Source: JAXMCK01 sp046349395
Lineage (GTDB): Bacteria; Pseudomonadota; Alphaproteobacteria; Geminicoccales; Geminicoccaceae
DNA: 64,000 bases
Reading direction: 5' to 3'
Assembly: GCA_046349395.1 (NCBI GenBank)
Contig: JAXMCK010000004.1
Location: 124,001-188,000 of the forward strand
Shown: one piece after another, positions 1-6,740 of the stretch
How the letters are laid out: each line of letters begins with the position of its first letter
Position numbering within the stretch: position 1 is the first letter of the stretch
Notes under the pieces: model-generated
What the model saw: only the letters and a program-made list of their open reading frames with translations
What the model was told of the DNA's origin: nothing
The model's database searches: none
Made by a program: the position numbers and the translations under genes

Positions 1-1
1 C

Positions 2-424
2 GAGGATCCCTGGCTCCTGAAGCACGCCCGCGGCGGCATCGTGGAGCTGGAGTTCGCCGCCCAGTACCTGAAGCTCGCCTACGCCCACGAACTGCCCGCA
101 CTGCGGACGACCGAGATCCCCGAGATCGTCCAGGTCTGCGGCGATGCGGGCCTGATCGACCCCGATGCCGCCGAGGCGCTCAGTCGGGCGCATGCCCTCT
201 ACCAGGCGCTCCAGGCCGTCTGCCGCCTGTCGCTGAGCGAGCGCTTCGACCCCAGGACGGCCCCGCTCCGCCTCCTCGAAGCCCTCGTCCGAGCCGCCGG
301 CCTGGCACTAGAAGGCGAGCGCCCGCCCGCCGATTTCGCCGACCTGCAGCGCCAGCTGGTTGAAAGCCAGACCGCCGTGCGCCAGATCTTCGCCAGCTTG
401 TGCCCGCCTGGGGCTACGGCCTGA
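2..424 (+). CDS. glnE: Bifunctional glutamine synthetase adenylyltransferase/deadenylase, C-terminal fragment
   Basis: This is the last 140 residues of GlnE, cut by the window edge. GlnE adenylylates and de-adenylylates glutamine synthetase in response to PII and so sets nitrogen assimilation. The frame is open from base 2 and contains the GGIVELEFAAQYLKL block, typical of the second nucleotidyltransferase domain (the Asp/Glu metal-ligand region), followed by the all-helical C-terminal domain up to the TGA at 422-424. The peroxiredoxin gene starts 19 bases downstream and may be co-transcribed. The identification rests on the C-terminal third only. Confidence 0.9.
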   Translation, partial: EDPWLLKHARGGIVELEFAAQYLKLAYAHELPALRTTEIPEIVQVCGDAGLIDPDAAEALSRAHALYQALQAVCRLSLSERFDPRTAPLRLLEALVRAAGLALEGERPPADFADLQRQLVESQTAVRQIFASLCPPGATA

Positions 425-443
425 CACATCGAGGGGATGGAAC

Positions 444-908
444 ATGTTGAAAGAAGGTGATCCCGCACCGGCGTTCGATTTGCCGGCCGACGGCGGCGGC
501 CATGTGAGCTCCAAGTCCTTGGCCGGCAAGCCCTACGTCATCTACTTCTACCCCAAGGACGATACACCGGGCTGCACCAAGCAGGCGATCGGCTTCTCCT
601 GCATCTACGACCAGTTCAAGGCCGCCGGTGTGGAGCTGATCGGCGTCTCCAAGGACAGCGTCACCAGCCACGAGAAGTTCAGGAAGAAGCACGAGCTGAC
701 CTTCCCCCTCGCAGCCGACGAGGAAGGCAAGACGGTGGAAGCCTTCGGCTCCTGGGTCGAGAAGTCGATGTACGGCAAGAAGTACATGGGCATCGACCGC
801 TCGACCTTCCTCGTCGGCAAGGACGGAAAGATCCTCAAGGCCTGGCGTGGCGTGAAGGTCCCGGGCCACGTCGAGGAGGTCCTGGAGGCTGCCAAGGCGG
901 CGGCATAA
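444..908 (+). CDS. bcp: Thioredoxin-dependent peroxiredoxin, PrxQ/Bcp family
   Basis: This is a cytoplasmic thiol peroxidase of 154 aa that reduces H2O2 and organic hydroperoxides with thioredoxin-type reductants. The peroxidatic Cys is C44 in the block DDTPGCTKQA. In classical E. coli-type Bcp the resolving Cys lies five residues later; here residue 49 is Ile, and the next Cys is C53. The enzyme may therefore use C53 or work as a 1-Cys form. The start at 444 follows a GAGGGG ribosome site at 431-436, and the length matches the family. The frame stays open upstream to 360, but that stretch overlaps glnE and does not look like Prx. Confidence 0.93.
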   Translation: MLKEGDPAPAFDLPADGGGHVSSKSLAGKPYVIYFYPKDDTPGCTKQAIGFSCIYDQFKAAGVELIGVSKDSVTSHEKFRKKHELTFPLAADEEGKTVEAFGSWVEKSMYGKKYMGIDRSTFLVGKDGKILKAWRGVKVPGHVEEVLEAAKAAA

Positions 909-1057
909 GCCGAAGCCGCATCTGTTCGGGCAGGGCACGACGGTCGCGTGATCGTGGCCCTTCCGATGCCTTGTGCCCCGGTGCGACCCTGTCCATGAGA
1001 CCACGCGGCCGGGTGCACATGGTTCCGCTGCGCGCGTCGTGGGCGGCTCCTCGTGGA

Positions 1058-1089
1058 GAGAGCGGCGGCCTTCACGTGTCGCCGCTCTC
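1058..1089 (+). terminator. Hairpin, probable terminator
   Basis: A perfect 10-bp stem (GAGAGCGGCG at 1058-1067 paired with CGCCGCTCTC at 1080-1089) encloses a 12-base loop and is followed by GATTTTGGTGTT. This is a weak T tract but fits intrinsic termination of the glnE-bcp transcript. It lies about 150 bases past the bcp stop. Confidence 0.45.
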
Positions 1090-1431
1090 GATTTTGGTGT
1101 TCAAGCTACCGTCGAGGTTCATCTCCGGCGCAGGACTCGGGACGGCGTTGCTGAGGATTGCGTCGACGCATCCCGCCGGGCTTGTCGAGACCGACGAACT
1201 CGCTTGTCTGCACGAACCTGCCCGGTAGGTCGCCTCGGCGTTGCCGGCACTCGGAGCGGTATAGGAGAAGGTGCGCAGGTCGAGCGGCCGCGACCCGACG
1301 CCGAAACCGAAACCGAAGCACTCGCGGTCGGCGCCGACGGCGCAGGGGGTCTGCGTGCGGATCTGGGCGGCCGGTGGCGCGGGACGCGGGGCAAGCGTGA
1401 ACAGGACGGCGAGCGCAAAGCGCGGTCGGCA
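1072..1431 (-). pseudogene. Probable remnant of a secreted TPC-motif family gene
   Basis: Read on the minus strand, the frame ending at the TGA of 1074-1072 encodes a signal-peptide-like segment (RFALAVLFTLAP, then AAQ), then RTQTPC, then TFSYTAP, then a Gly-Ser-Cys and a VDAILS...SPAP stretch. The order and spacing match the intact proteins at 2744 and 5321 (TQTPCSGTC, TFSFDVP, GTGFC, IDLVAQ...QAP). No ATG, GTG or TTG occurs in this frame upstream of the signal-like region, and the C-terminal third is missing. I read it as a decayed, truncated copy. The resemblance is at motif level, so chance cannot be excluded. Confidence 0.35.
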
Positions 1432-1566
1432 GCTCGTTGGAGCAGCAGGCGACCCTGAAGTGTACCCCCGTGAGCCAGGGTCGGCGGCGCCGCCTAGCCT
1501 ACCCGGCGCTCGTGTCCATCGGCGTTCAGGCCATCATCGCGCGGCAGGCCGCCCAGGAGCGTCGCT

Positions 1567-1833
1567 CTAGGCGAGCGCCGCTTCGGCCAGGAGGGGCCGC
1601 CCTCCATTCTCCATGACCGCGACCGGCGTGTCGAACAGGTCGCGCAGCGCGCGCACGGGAGGGGCATTCCCGTCCTGCCTGAGGAAAGCGTCGACCTCGA
1701 AGATCGCGATGTGGCCGCCGGCACGCTCGCTCTCGATGTGGACCACGCGGTACGCCTCCTGGTCGGGCCAGGGGACCAGCAGCCACCGGTCGCCATCGGG
1801 ATTCCGGTGCAACATGATGCTGAGGACGCCCAT
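1567..1833 (-). CDS. Small protein of unknown function, 88 aa
   Basis: I do not recognise this protein. It is 88 aa, soluble, with no signal peptide, and a balanced composition unlike the Arg-rich chance frames around it. It has a hydrophobic/aromatic N-terminal half (RWLLVPWP, YRVVHIES) and an acidic, probably helical C-terminal half (VRALRDLFDTPVAV). The ATG at 1833-1831 is preceded on its strand by GACGGGGGATCGAG, a good ribosome site. A TTGACA element at 1913-1908 on the same strand could be the -35 box. Confidence 0.6.
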   Translation of the reverse strand: MGVLSIMLHRNPDGDRWLLVPWPDQEAYRVVHIESERAGGHIAIFEVDAFLRQDGNAPPVRALRDLFDTPVAVMENGGRPLLAEAALA

Positions 1834-2255
1834 CGCTCTCGATCCCCCGTCGGAGAAGAGACAATATAACTACAAGTTTATTCTCATTTGGGTATCTCTC
1901 TTTGGAGTGTCAATCGCGCCGCTGGACGGTCGCAGGGCCGCGGCGGCGCGGTTCGGCGTCGGGCTGAGTGCTGCCGTCGACTCGGCCGCGGCCCCATGCC
2001 GGCATGGATGCGGCGTGCTCCTGCGTCTGTGCGGAACGCCACAGTTGCGGCCGGCCTCTGGTCACATCCCCGTGCGTCAGGAAAACACCCCGCACCGTAC
2101 TCCGGGGCAGCACCATCTTGGTTGCGTCGACCAATAGTTGAGAATTTCCACGGGTGAGCGCATGAAAATTCGCGTCGGGCGAGCCGGCGCCCGATGGGGG
2201 TAGGCGGCCGGACACCACCACAGGGTCTGTTGCTGCTTCACGAGGGGGTATCGAC
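1834..2255. other. Intergenic region with an AT-rich promoter-like patch
   Basis: No convincing gene. Bases 1858-1915 are clearly AT-richer than their surroundings. On the minus strand they carry TTGACA (1913-1908) and AT-rich candidates for a -10 element, consistent with a promoter for the small gene ending at 1567. The rest, up to the ribosome site GAGGGGG before 2256, shows nothing I can name. The long minus-strand frame from 2617 to 1910 crosses the gene at 2256 and is Arg/Ser-rich, so I do not call it. Confidence 0.5.
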
Positions 2256-2525
2256 ATGACGCCAGATCCGACGCCGCGGCTGCGGCTGATCGAGGTGGAC
2301 ATCCAAAGCGACGAATCCGGCCTCCTGATCGCCACCAGCCGCCATCTTCCAAAGCTCCTCGCCGTCTCGACCTCCGACGAGGATCTGGCCCGCGACCTGC
2401 CGCACCTGATCGACGAGGCGTGCCACGCCTGCTTCGGCCGGACCTTCAGGGCCATCGCCATCGGCACCGTCGCCGCCTTCGGCGGCAGCTGCCGCAGCGA
2501 GCGCTGGGCCCTCCTGCCCGCCTGA
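2256..2525 (+). CDS. Small protein with a HicB/DUF1902-like fold signature
   Basis: An 89-aa cytoplasmic protein. Its N-terminal half has an alternating beta pattern with SDESGLLIATSRHLPKLL, resembling the short HicB/DUF1902-type domain (substrate-mimic antitoxin fold: Glu/Asp-rich strand, then an ATSxxLP turn and a helix). It has no HTH tail, and no HicA-like toxin lies next to it, so a toxin-antitoxin role is not supported. The ATG follows a strong GAGGGGG site 8 bases upstream. The fold assignment is by pattern only. Confidence 0.6.
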   Translation: MTPDPTPRLRLIEVDIQSDESGLLIATSRHLPKLLAVSTSDEDLARDLPHLIDEACHACFGRTFRAIAIGTVAAFGGSCRSERWALLPA

Positions 2526-2743
2526 CCACCGAAGCTGCCGCTGTGGGCACGGTACATCCCGGCAGCATCCGATGATGAGGCACAGGTCAGCGTGGTGCCC
2601 CGTCGCCTCGACGGCACGACTTCTTCTCCATCGCCCGATCCTTGCCGTAGAAATGAAGTACCGGGCGCAACGCGGTGCTCCCGCTTGAGCGTTCTACTGC
2701 GGTCTGTTTAGCTGTTCCCGGTCGGGTGCGGGGGAGACGGCAG

Positions 2744-3283
2744 ATGATCGTGGTTCGCCTCGGGTTCCTCGCGTCGGCGGTACTGACCCTGCTCGGCGTG
2801 TTGGCATCCCCCGCCCCGGCGGCGTCGGTCGTCACGCAGACCCCCTGCTCCGGTACCTGCGCCACCTTCGCCGTCGACGCCGGCGGCACGCCCACCGCCA
2901 TCCCGACCATCGCCACCTTCAGCTTCGACGTGCCGGCGAACACGACGGCCACCGTCCTCTTCAACGGCACCGGCTTCTGCACCGCCTTCGACATCGGCCC
3001 GGGCTACGGCGTGATCGATCTCGTGGCGCAGATCACGACCGGCACCCAGGCGCCGACCCAGGACGGACCCGGCGGCGCCCGCCACGTCATGGCCCATCTC
3101 GTCAAGCAGGGGCGCACGCTGGAGCAGAACACCTGGCCGCTCAACCTCGCTGCGACCCGGGTGGTCGCCTACCGCACCGCGGGCCGCAAGACGGTGTACT
3201 TCAAGATCGCGCGCCTCCGCATGGACCGCTTGACGGACGGCGCCATCACCAACACGGGTTTCACGGTCATCCTGACACCGTAG
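2744..3283 (+). CDS. Secreted protein of unknown function (TPCSGTC family, copy 1)
   Basis: A 179-aa precursor with a clear Sec signal peptide (hydrophobic core LGFLASAVLTLLGVLA, then SPAPAAS). The mature part opens with TQTPCSGTC and continues TIATFSFDVP, a Cys at GTGFC, VAQITTGTQAP and GPGGARH, ending in a beta-rich RKTVYFKIARLRM...FTVIL segment. The protein at 5321 is a paralogue with the same blocks in the same order. The conserved Cys residues suggest disulfides in an exported beta-sandwich. The ATG at 2744 follows GGGGGAGACGG; the in-frame start at 2675 would bury the signal peptide. Function unknown. Confidence 0.72.
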   Translation: MIVVRLGFLASAVLTLLGVLASPAPAASVVTQTPCSGTCATFAVDAGGTPTAIPTIATFSFDVPANTTATVLFNGTGFCTAFDIGPGYGVIDLVAQITTGTQAPTQDGPGGARHVMAHLVKQGRTLEQNTWPLNLAATRVVAYRTAGRKTVYFKIARLRMDRLTDGAITNTGFTVILTP

Positions 3284-3291
3284 CGCGCCGC

Positions 3292-3732
3292 TCAGCGGTC
3301 CGTCGGGCAGTCGGCGATCGCCGTGAAGCTGCTGTCGACCGCGAAGAAGCAGATGTCCGTTGCTCCGGGCGAACACACGACCGGCCGGTGATTGTCGACC
3401 CGGATCTGCGTCTCGGAGATCCGCCGCGCATAGACCATGCCGATACTGCTGCCCTCGAACTGGTTGACACAATCGCCGAGCGTCACCTGGACGTAGCAGC
3501 CCTTGATGTTGCCGTTGAACGTGACGTCGTACACGCCGGCGGCTCTCCCGGGTGCCCGAACGACGCTGACGACGTTCCGCTTGTAAGCGGTCGTTGCGTT
3601 GGCCTTGACGCAGACCTTTGCTTGTAGCCAAGCAGAGGCCGGAGTCGGAGCAAGTATCACGCCACCGAACGCTATGACTGCCACGCCGGCGACAAACACT
3701 CGGCGGAGCATCTTCAGTGCATGAAGCTGCAT
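3292..3732 (-). CDS. Secreted Cys-rich protein of unknown function
   Basis: A 146-aa precursor, convergent with copy 1 of the TPCSGTC family (8 bases between the stops). It has a signal peptide (FVAGVAVIAFGGVIL, then APTPASA). The mature region contains at least six Cys (KVCV, GCYV, GDCV, VVCS, ICFF, ADCP) and a VRAPGRAAGVYDVTFNG stretch that loosely recalls the central part of the TPCSGTC proteins (hydrophobic-P-x-x-T-A-x-V-x-F-N-G). It may be a distant relative. The start at 3732 is preceded by GGGGAG on its strand; an upstream in-frame start at 3759 lacks a site. Function unknown. Confidence 0.62.
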   Translation of the reverse strand: MQLHALKMLRRVFVAGVAVIAFGGVILAPTPASAWLQAKVCVKANATTAYKRNVVSVVRAPGRAAGVYDVTFNGNIKGCYVQVTLGDCVNQFEGSSIGMVYARRISETQIRVDNHRPVVCSPGATDICFFAVDSSFTAIADCPTDR

Positions 3733-3863
3733 GTCTGCTACTCCCCGCGCCGGCGGCAATTGTCAGCCGGCAGGACAGAAAAGACAATAATCGCTCTGGA
3801 CGGACATCAAGACAATAGGACGGGTTGGCGCATCTTACCGGGATGCACTAACGACAACGCCGC

Positions 3864-4379
3864 CTACGCCCCGCCGCGCACCCGCTCCAGGTACACCGTG
3901 ATCGGATCGTAGACCTCGTCCCCGTCGTCGAACTTCGGGCAGGGCACGAAGCCGAAGGCGGCGTACATCGCCCGGGCGGCCGCCATGAAGGACGTCGTCA
4001 CGAGCCGTGTGCGCCGGCAGCCCAGCCCGTCGACTTCGCGCAGCACGGCCGTCAGGATCGCCCGGCCAACGCCCCGCCCGCGAGCGGCAGGCGTGACATA
4101 GACCTTGCCGATCTCGGCCACCTCGTCCGCCACCGCGAAGGCGCCGCAGCCGGCCGGCACCCCGTCCAGCCGGCAGAGATAAAGGCCGGCCGCCGCACCG
4201 CCATAGCTCCGCTTCAGCCCCGCCGCGTCGGCATCGCCGTAGTAGGTCGGAATCACTGCCGCGTGCGGCAGGCCGAGCCGCGCCACCTCGGCTTCGTCCC
4301 ACGCCGCCATCTCCTGGAGCATCAAGGCCACCGCCGCGTAGTCGGCCGCACTCCGCACCCGCCGGACCGACACCGCCAT
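3864..4379 (-). CDS. GNAT family N-acetyltransferase
   Basis: A cytoplasmic acetyl-CoA-dependent acyltransferase of 171 aa, substrate unknown. The acetyl-CoA pyrophosphate-binding motif appears as VTPAARGRGVGRAILTAV around residue 95, after the beta-4 strand EIGKVYV, and the C-terminal AAFGFVPCPKF is the usual GNAT motif B end. The chosen ATG at 4379 opens directly into MAVSVRRVRSAADY. A GTG at 4394 in the same frame adds five residues and is an alternative. The gene follows the VPLPA-CTERM gene by about 30 bases and could be co-transcribed with it. Confidence 0.85.
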   Translation of the reverse strand: MAVSVRRVRSAADYAAVALMLQEMAAWDEAEVARLGLPHAAVIPTYYGDADAAGLKRSYGGAAAGLYLCRLDGVPAGCGAFAVADEVAEIGKVYVTPAARGRGVGRAILTAVLREVDGLGCRRTRLVTTSFMAAARAMYAAFGFVPCPKFDDGDEVYDPITVYLERVRGGA

Positions 4380-4411
4380 GTCCGACGCGACCACTCAGGC
4401 CGGCCCCAGAC

Positions 4412-4996
4412 TCACGCCACCTTGCGCTGCCGCCGCCGCACCCACCCCAGTGCGGCGATCCCGCTCGCCAGCAGCGGCAGGGCCGCAGGGAGCGGGACGG
4501 GTGTGGCGGTGAGCGTCGAATTGGGCCTCGTGACGCCGCGTCCCGTTCCGTCCACCTTGATCGCCTGGGTCGTTTGCCCATTGTCCATGAATGAAATGAA
4601 GCCGAAACTGCCGTTGTAGTTCCAATATTGACCGTTCGGACCGTCGTAAGCTCCGCTGAGGTAGAAGGTCCCCTGCAGCGGATTGAAGTTGAAGTTCAGC
4701 GGCGTCGGGCTGGTTACCCCATCTTTTAGCAGATCCCACGAGCCGACAGAGGTGCCGTTGAGAAAGCCCTCGATCGACAGGCTCTGCAGATCGCTGCCCG
4801 AGATGCGGGTGCTGGACAGCAGCGAATCGGAGAAGCTGAACTGCCCGCTCATCGTGTAGCCGCCGGATCCCGTCCAGCTGATATTGTAGAGTGCCGACCA
4901 GGCCTGCATCGGCGTGACGATCCATGCCACCGCCAGCCCACCGGCCAGCACGGCCATCCGGCAGCCCGACACCATTGCGAGCAGCCTATCCAGCAT
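4412..4996 (-). CDS. VPLPA-CTERM sorting domain-containing surface protein
   Basis: A 194-aa exported protein with an N-terminal signal peptide (MAVLAGGLAVAWIVTP) and a C-terminal sorting signal: VPLPAALPLLASGIAALGW followed by a basic RRRQRK tail. That tripartite tail is the VPLPA variant of the PEP-CTERM class, processed in other bacteria by exosortase-type transpeptidases at the inner membrane. The body is Gly/Ser/Asn-rich and beta-like, as is usual for these proteins. The ATG at 4996 has GAGGGACG upstream; an earlier ATG at 5032 is possible. No exosortase gene is present in the window. Confidence 0.85.
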   Translation of the reverse strand: MLDRLLAMVSGCRMAVLAGGLAVAWIVTPMQAWSALYNISWTGSGGYTMSGQFSFSDSLLSSTRISGSDLQSLSIEGFLNGTSVGSWDLLKDGVTSPTPLNFNFNPLQGTFYLSGAYDGPNGQYWNYNGSFGFISFMDNGQTTQAIKVDGTGRGVTRPNSTLTATPVPLPAALPLLASGIAALGWVRRRQRKVA

Positions 4997-5320
4997 TCCC
5001 CGACGTCCCTCTTCGTTATTGGACGAGCACACCTTGCGGCCACGACCATGTTCGAGCGTCGAGCGTCTGTCTCTAACTCATTCGACGTGACGCCGCGGCC
5101 TCTCTCAACTTCCCGGCAAGCGGATCCACATCATCTGGATCAAGGTCTCGACGCCGCGCCGCCTGAGTCAACGACGAGTCGCCGGTAGTCTTGGTGGACG
5201 TTTCTGGCGCACGACCCTGTTATGCTCGACGACCCCAGCGCGATTCACTCACGCATTCGCGTTGCTCGGTACTCTTGCCGTCCTGCTAGCATCGGTTTGT
5301 CATCAGGCAGGAGAAGTTAC
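4997..5320. other. Divergent promoter region, no gene
   Basis: This 324-base region lies between the VPLPA-CTERM gene (leftward) and secreted-family copy 2 (rightward). It contains an inverted repeat GATCCA-N7-TGGATC at 5123-5141, a possible operator, and TGTTATGCT at 5218-5226, which resembles an extended -10 element for the rightward gene. The ribosome site for 5321 is AGGAGAAG at 5309-5316. I see no coding potential. Confidence 0.5.
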
Positions 5321-5863
5321 ATGATTCGCGCACATGAGAACTCGATCTTCTTTCTGTTGTTCTTCGTGGCGGCGGTCTTGACCGGCGGCCGCGCCGAGGC
5401 GGCGAAGGTGATCAGCCAGACGCCCTGCTCGGGTACCTGCGCGGAGTTCTACGTCTCCGGGGGCACCGCCACGCGGATCCCGACCATCGCCAGCTTCAGC
5501 TTCGACGCGCCGGCACGCTCGACGGCACTCGTCACCTTCAACGGCAGCGCTTTCTGCAATCTGAGTGCCGAGGCCTTCCACGGTGTCGTGGACCTCGTCT
5601 CGCAGATCACCACGGGCACTGCGGCCCCGTCGCAAGCCGGCCCGGGAGGTGCGCGGCACACGATGGTACTGACGAATCCTTCCCTCGATCTCCTGAATTT
5701 TCTGCCGGATACAGTACCGCTGAACGTGGCGGCGACCCGTGCCATCACCTACGCGACGGCAGGGCGGAAGACGGTCTACTTCAAGGTCGCCCGCCTGCGG
5801 ATGGACGATGGCACATCCTGCGCCTTCACCAACACCGCGTTCACCGTCCTGCTGATACCCTGA
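5321..5863 (+). CDS. Secreted protein of unknown function (TPCSGTC family, copy 2)
   Basis: A 180-aa precursor, paralogue of the protein at 2744. The signal peptide core is FFLLFFVAAVLTGG with cleavage near AEA-AKV. The mature protein shows SQTPCSGTC, TIASFSFDAP, GSAFC, VDLVSQITTGTAAP, GPGGARH and a C-terminal RKTVYFKVARLRM...FTVLL, each matching copy 1. An extra Cys (SCAF) near the C-terminus is absent from copy 1. The ATG at 5321 follows GCAGGAGAAG; the longer frame from 5222 lacks a site and would place the signal peptide inside. Function unknown. Tandem duplication with divergence is the simplest history. Confidence 0.72.
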   Translation: MIRAHENSIFFLLFFVAAVLTGGRAEAAKVISQTPCSGTCAEFYVSGGTATRIPTIASFSFDAPARSTALVTFNGSAFCNLSAEAFHGVVDLVSQITTGTAAPSQAGPGGARHTMVLTNPSLDLLNFLPDTVPLNVAATRAITYATAGRKTVYFKVARLRMDDGTSCAFTNTAFTVLLIP

Positions 5864-5964
5864 CCTACACGGACGCCCCTCGGCCCGCAGGTGCGTGTAC
5901 CGTCGTCGAGGATTGAACAGACAAGGATCTTGATCCTATATCTAGGACCTGCTACAAGTCGGCC

Positions 5965-6630
5965 ATGTCGCGCCGCCCCCGTCCCACCCCCTACCCGACC
6001 CGGCCCGTCGTCGCCGGCCGCAAGGCCATGGCGATGCGCCGCGTCGCCGCTGGACAGAACGCCGTGACCGCCGCCCGGGCCGCGCGATTGCCGGTCGAGG
6101 ACGTCCAAGCGATGCTGGCCGACGGCGGCGTCGGTCGCGTGCTCGCCACCTGGCGCGACCTCCTCTCGCTCGCCGACACGGTGCGCCTCCACCTCGTGCG
6201 CTTCCTCAGCATGTTCGTCGTGCTCGAAGCCATCGAGGAGCGCGAGCCCCGCATCTGCATCTGGCTCTTCCACGAGAGCCAGCGCGGCCGCGACCCCTTC
6301 GAGGTGCTGGCCCGGTCGGTCCTGCGCATGTTGACACGGGCGCCGCGCGAAGCCGCCAACCGGCCACCGCCGACACCGCCTGTTTCGCGTGAGTGCGATC
6401 CGATGTCGGAGGCCTATGCGGCCCGTGCCCGGTTGCGGATTCTGGCCCAGCTTCGCATGCGCGTGATCGAGGAGATCGCCTCGCGTCGCGCCGACCTGCT
6501 CGAAGACCTCGGCCATGATCCGGTGAAGCCCGCCCCGGCCGCCCTCGACTGGGTCCCCGGCCTCGACCTCCCGACGTTGCAAGCCGACATCCCGCACCTG
6601 CGGGTCCACGAACCTCGCGCCGGCCCGTAG
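5965..6630 (+). CDS. Protein of unknown function with a possible N-terminal HTH
   Basis: A 221-aa, basic, cytoplasmic protein that I do not recognise. Residues about 20-50 (AMRRVAAGQNAVTAARAA, then LPVEDVQAML) have the spacing of a short helix-turn-helix of the homeodomain-like type. The middle is helical and rich in Leu/Arg, followed by a Pro-rich linker (NRPPPTPP) and a second helical domain. It ends just before a strong terminator. The ATG at 5965 lacks a clear ribosome site; a second ATG lies 21 codons in. A DNA-binding role is only suggested. Confidence 0.5.
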   Translation: MSRRPRPTPYPTRPVVAGRKAMAMRRVAAGQNAVTAARAARLPVEDVQAMLADGGVGRVLATWRDLLSLADTVRLHLVRFLSMFVVLEAIEEREPRICIWLFHESQRGRDPFEVLARSVLRMLTRAPREAANRPPPTPPVSRECDPMSEAYAARARLRILAQLRMRVIEEIASRRADLLEDLGHDPVKPAPAALDWVPGLDLPTLQADIPHLRVHEPRAGP

Positions 6631-6644
6631 TGGTGGTGGGGGTC

Positions 6645-6674
6645 GAAGGGGGAGGCCTTTCGGCCTCCCCCTTC
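6645..6674 (+). terminator. Rho-independent-type terminator
   Basis: A perfect 13-bp stem (GAAGGGGGAGGCC at 6645-6657 and GGCCTCCCCCTTC at 6662-6674) with a TTTC loop, followed by CCGTCCTTCTTCTTC. It stands 15 bases after the stop of the gene at 5965 and separates it from the convergent amine-dehydrogenase gene. It could act in both directions. Confidence 0.75.
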
Positions 6675-6740
6675 CCGTCCTTCTTCTTCGCTTATCCTCC
6701 GTCCCCGGCCCCGCGGCCGATCGGGACCGATGCGCGTTGC

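Larger units (their letters stand above)
909..1566. other. Gene-poor interval downstream of bcp
   Basis: I find no intact gene in this 658-base interval. Several open frames of 60-160 codons exist on both strands, but their products are Arg/Pro/Ser-rich with no domain and are typical of high-GC chance frames. Two things stand out: a hairpin with a T-rich tail at 1058-1089, and a minus-strand frame (about 1431-1072) that looks like a decayed member of the secreted family found at 2744 and 5321. Both are listed separately. Confidence 0.6.

Noticed and set aside
1310..1330. Short tandem GAAACC units near 1305-1320 as a repeat array
   Set aside because: Only two to three imperfect units, which code for alternating Phe/Gly in the decayed secreted-protein frame; too short to be a CRISPR or iteron array.
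973..1458. 161-codon plus-strand frame downstream of bcp
   Set aside because: No ribosome site, Arg-rich and without domains; the opposite strand has the better, though decayed, family resemblance.
2256..2525. HicAB toxin-antitoxin module
   Set aside because: Only an antitoxin-like fold pattern is present. No HicA-like gene lies on either side.
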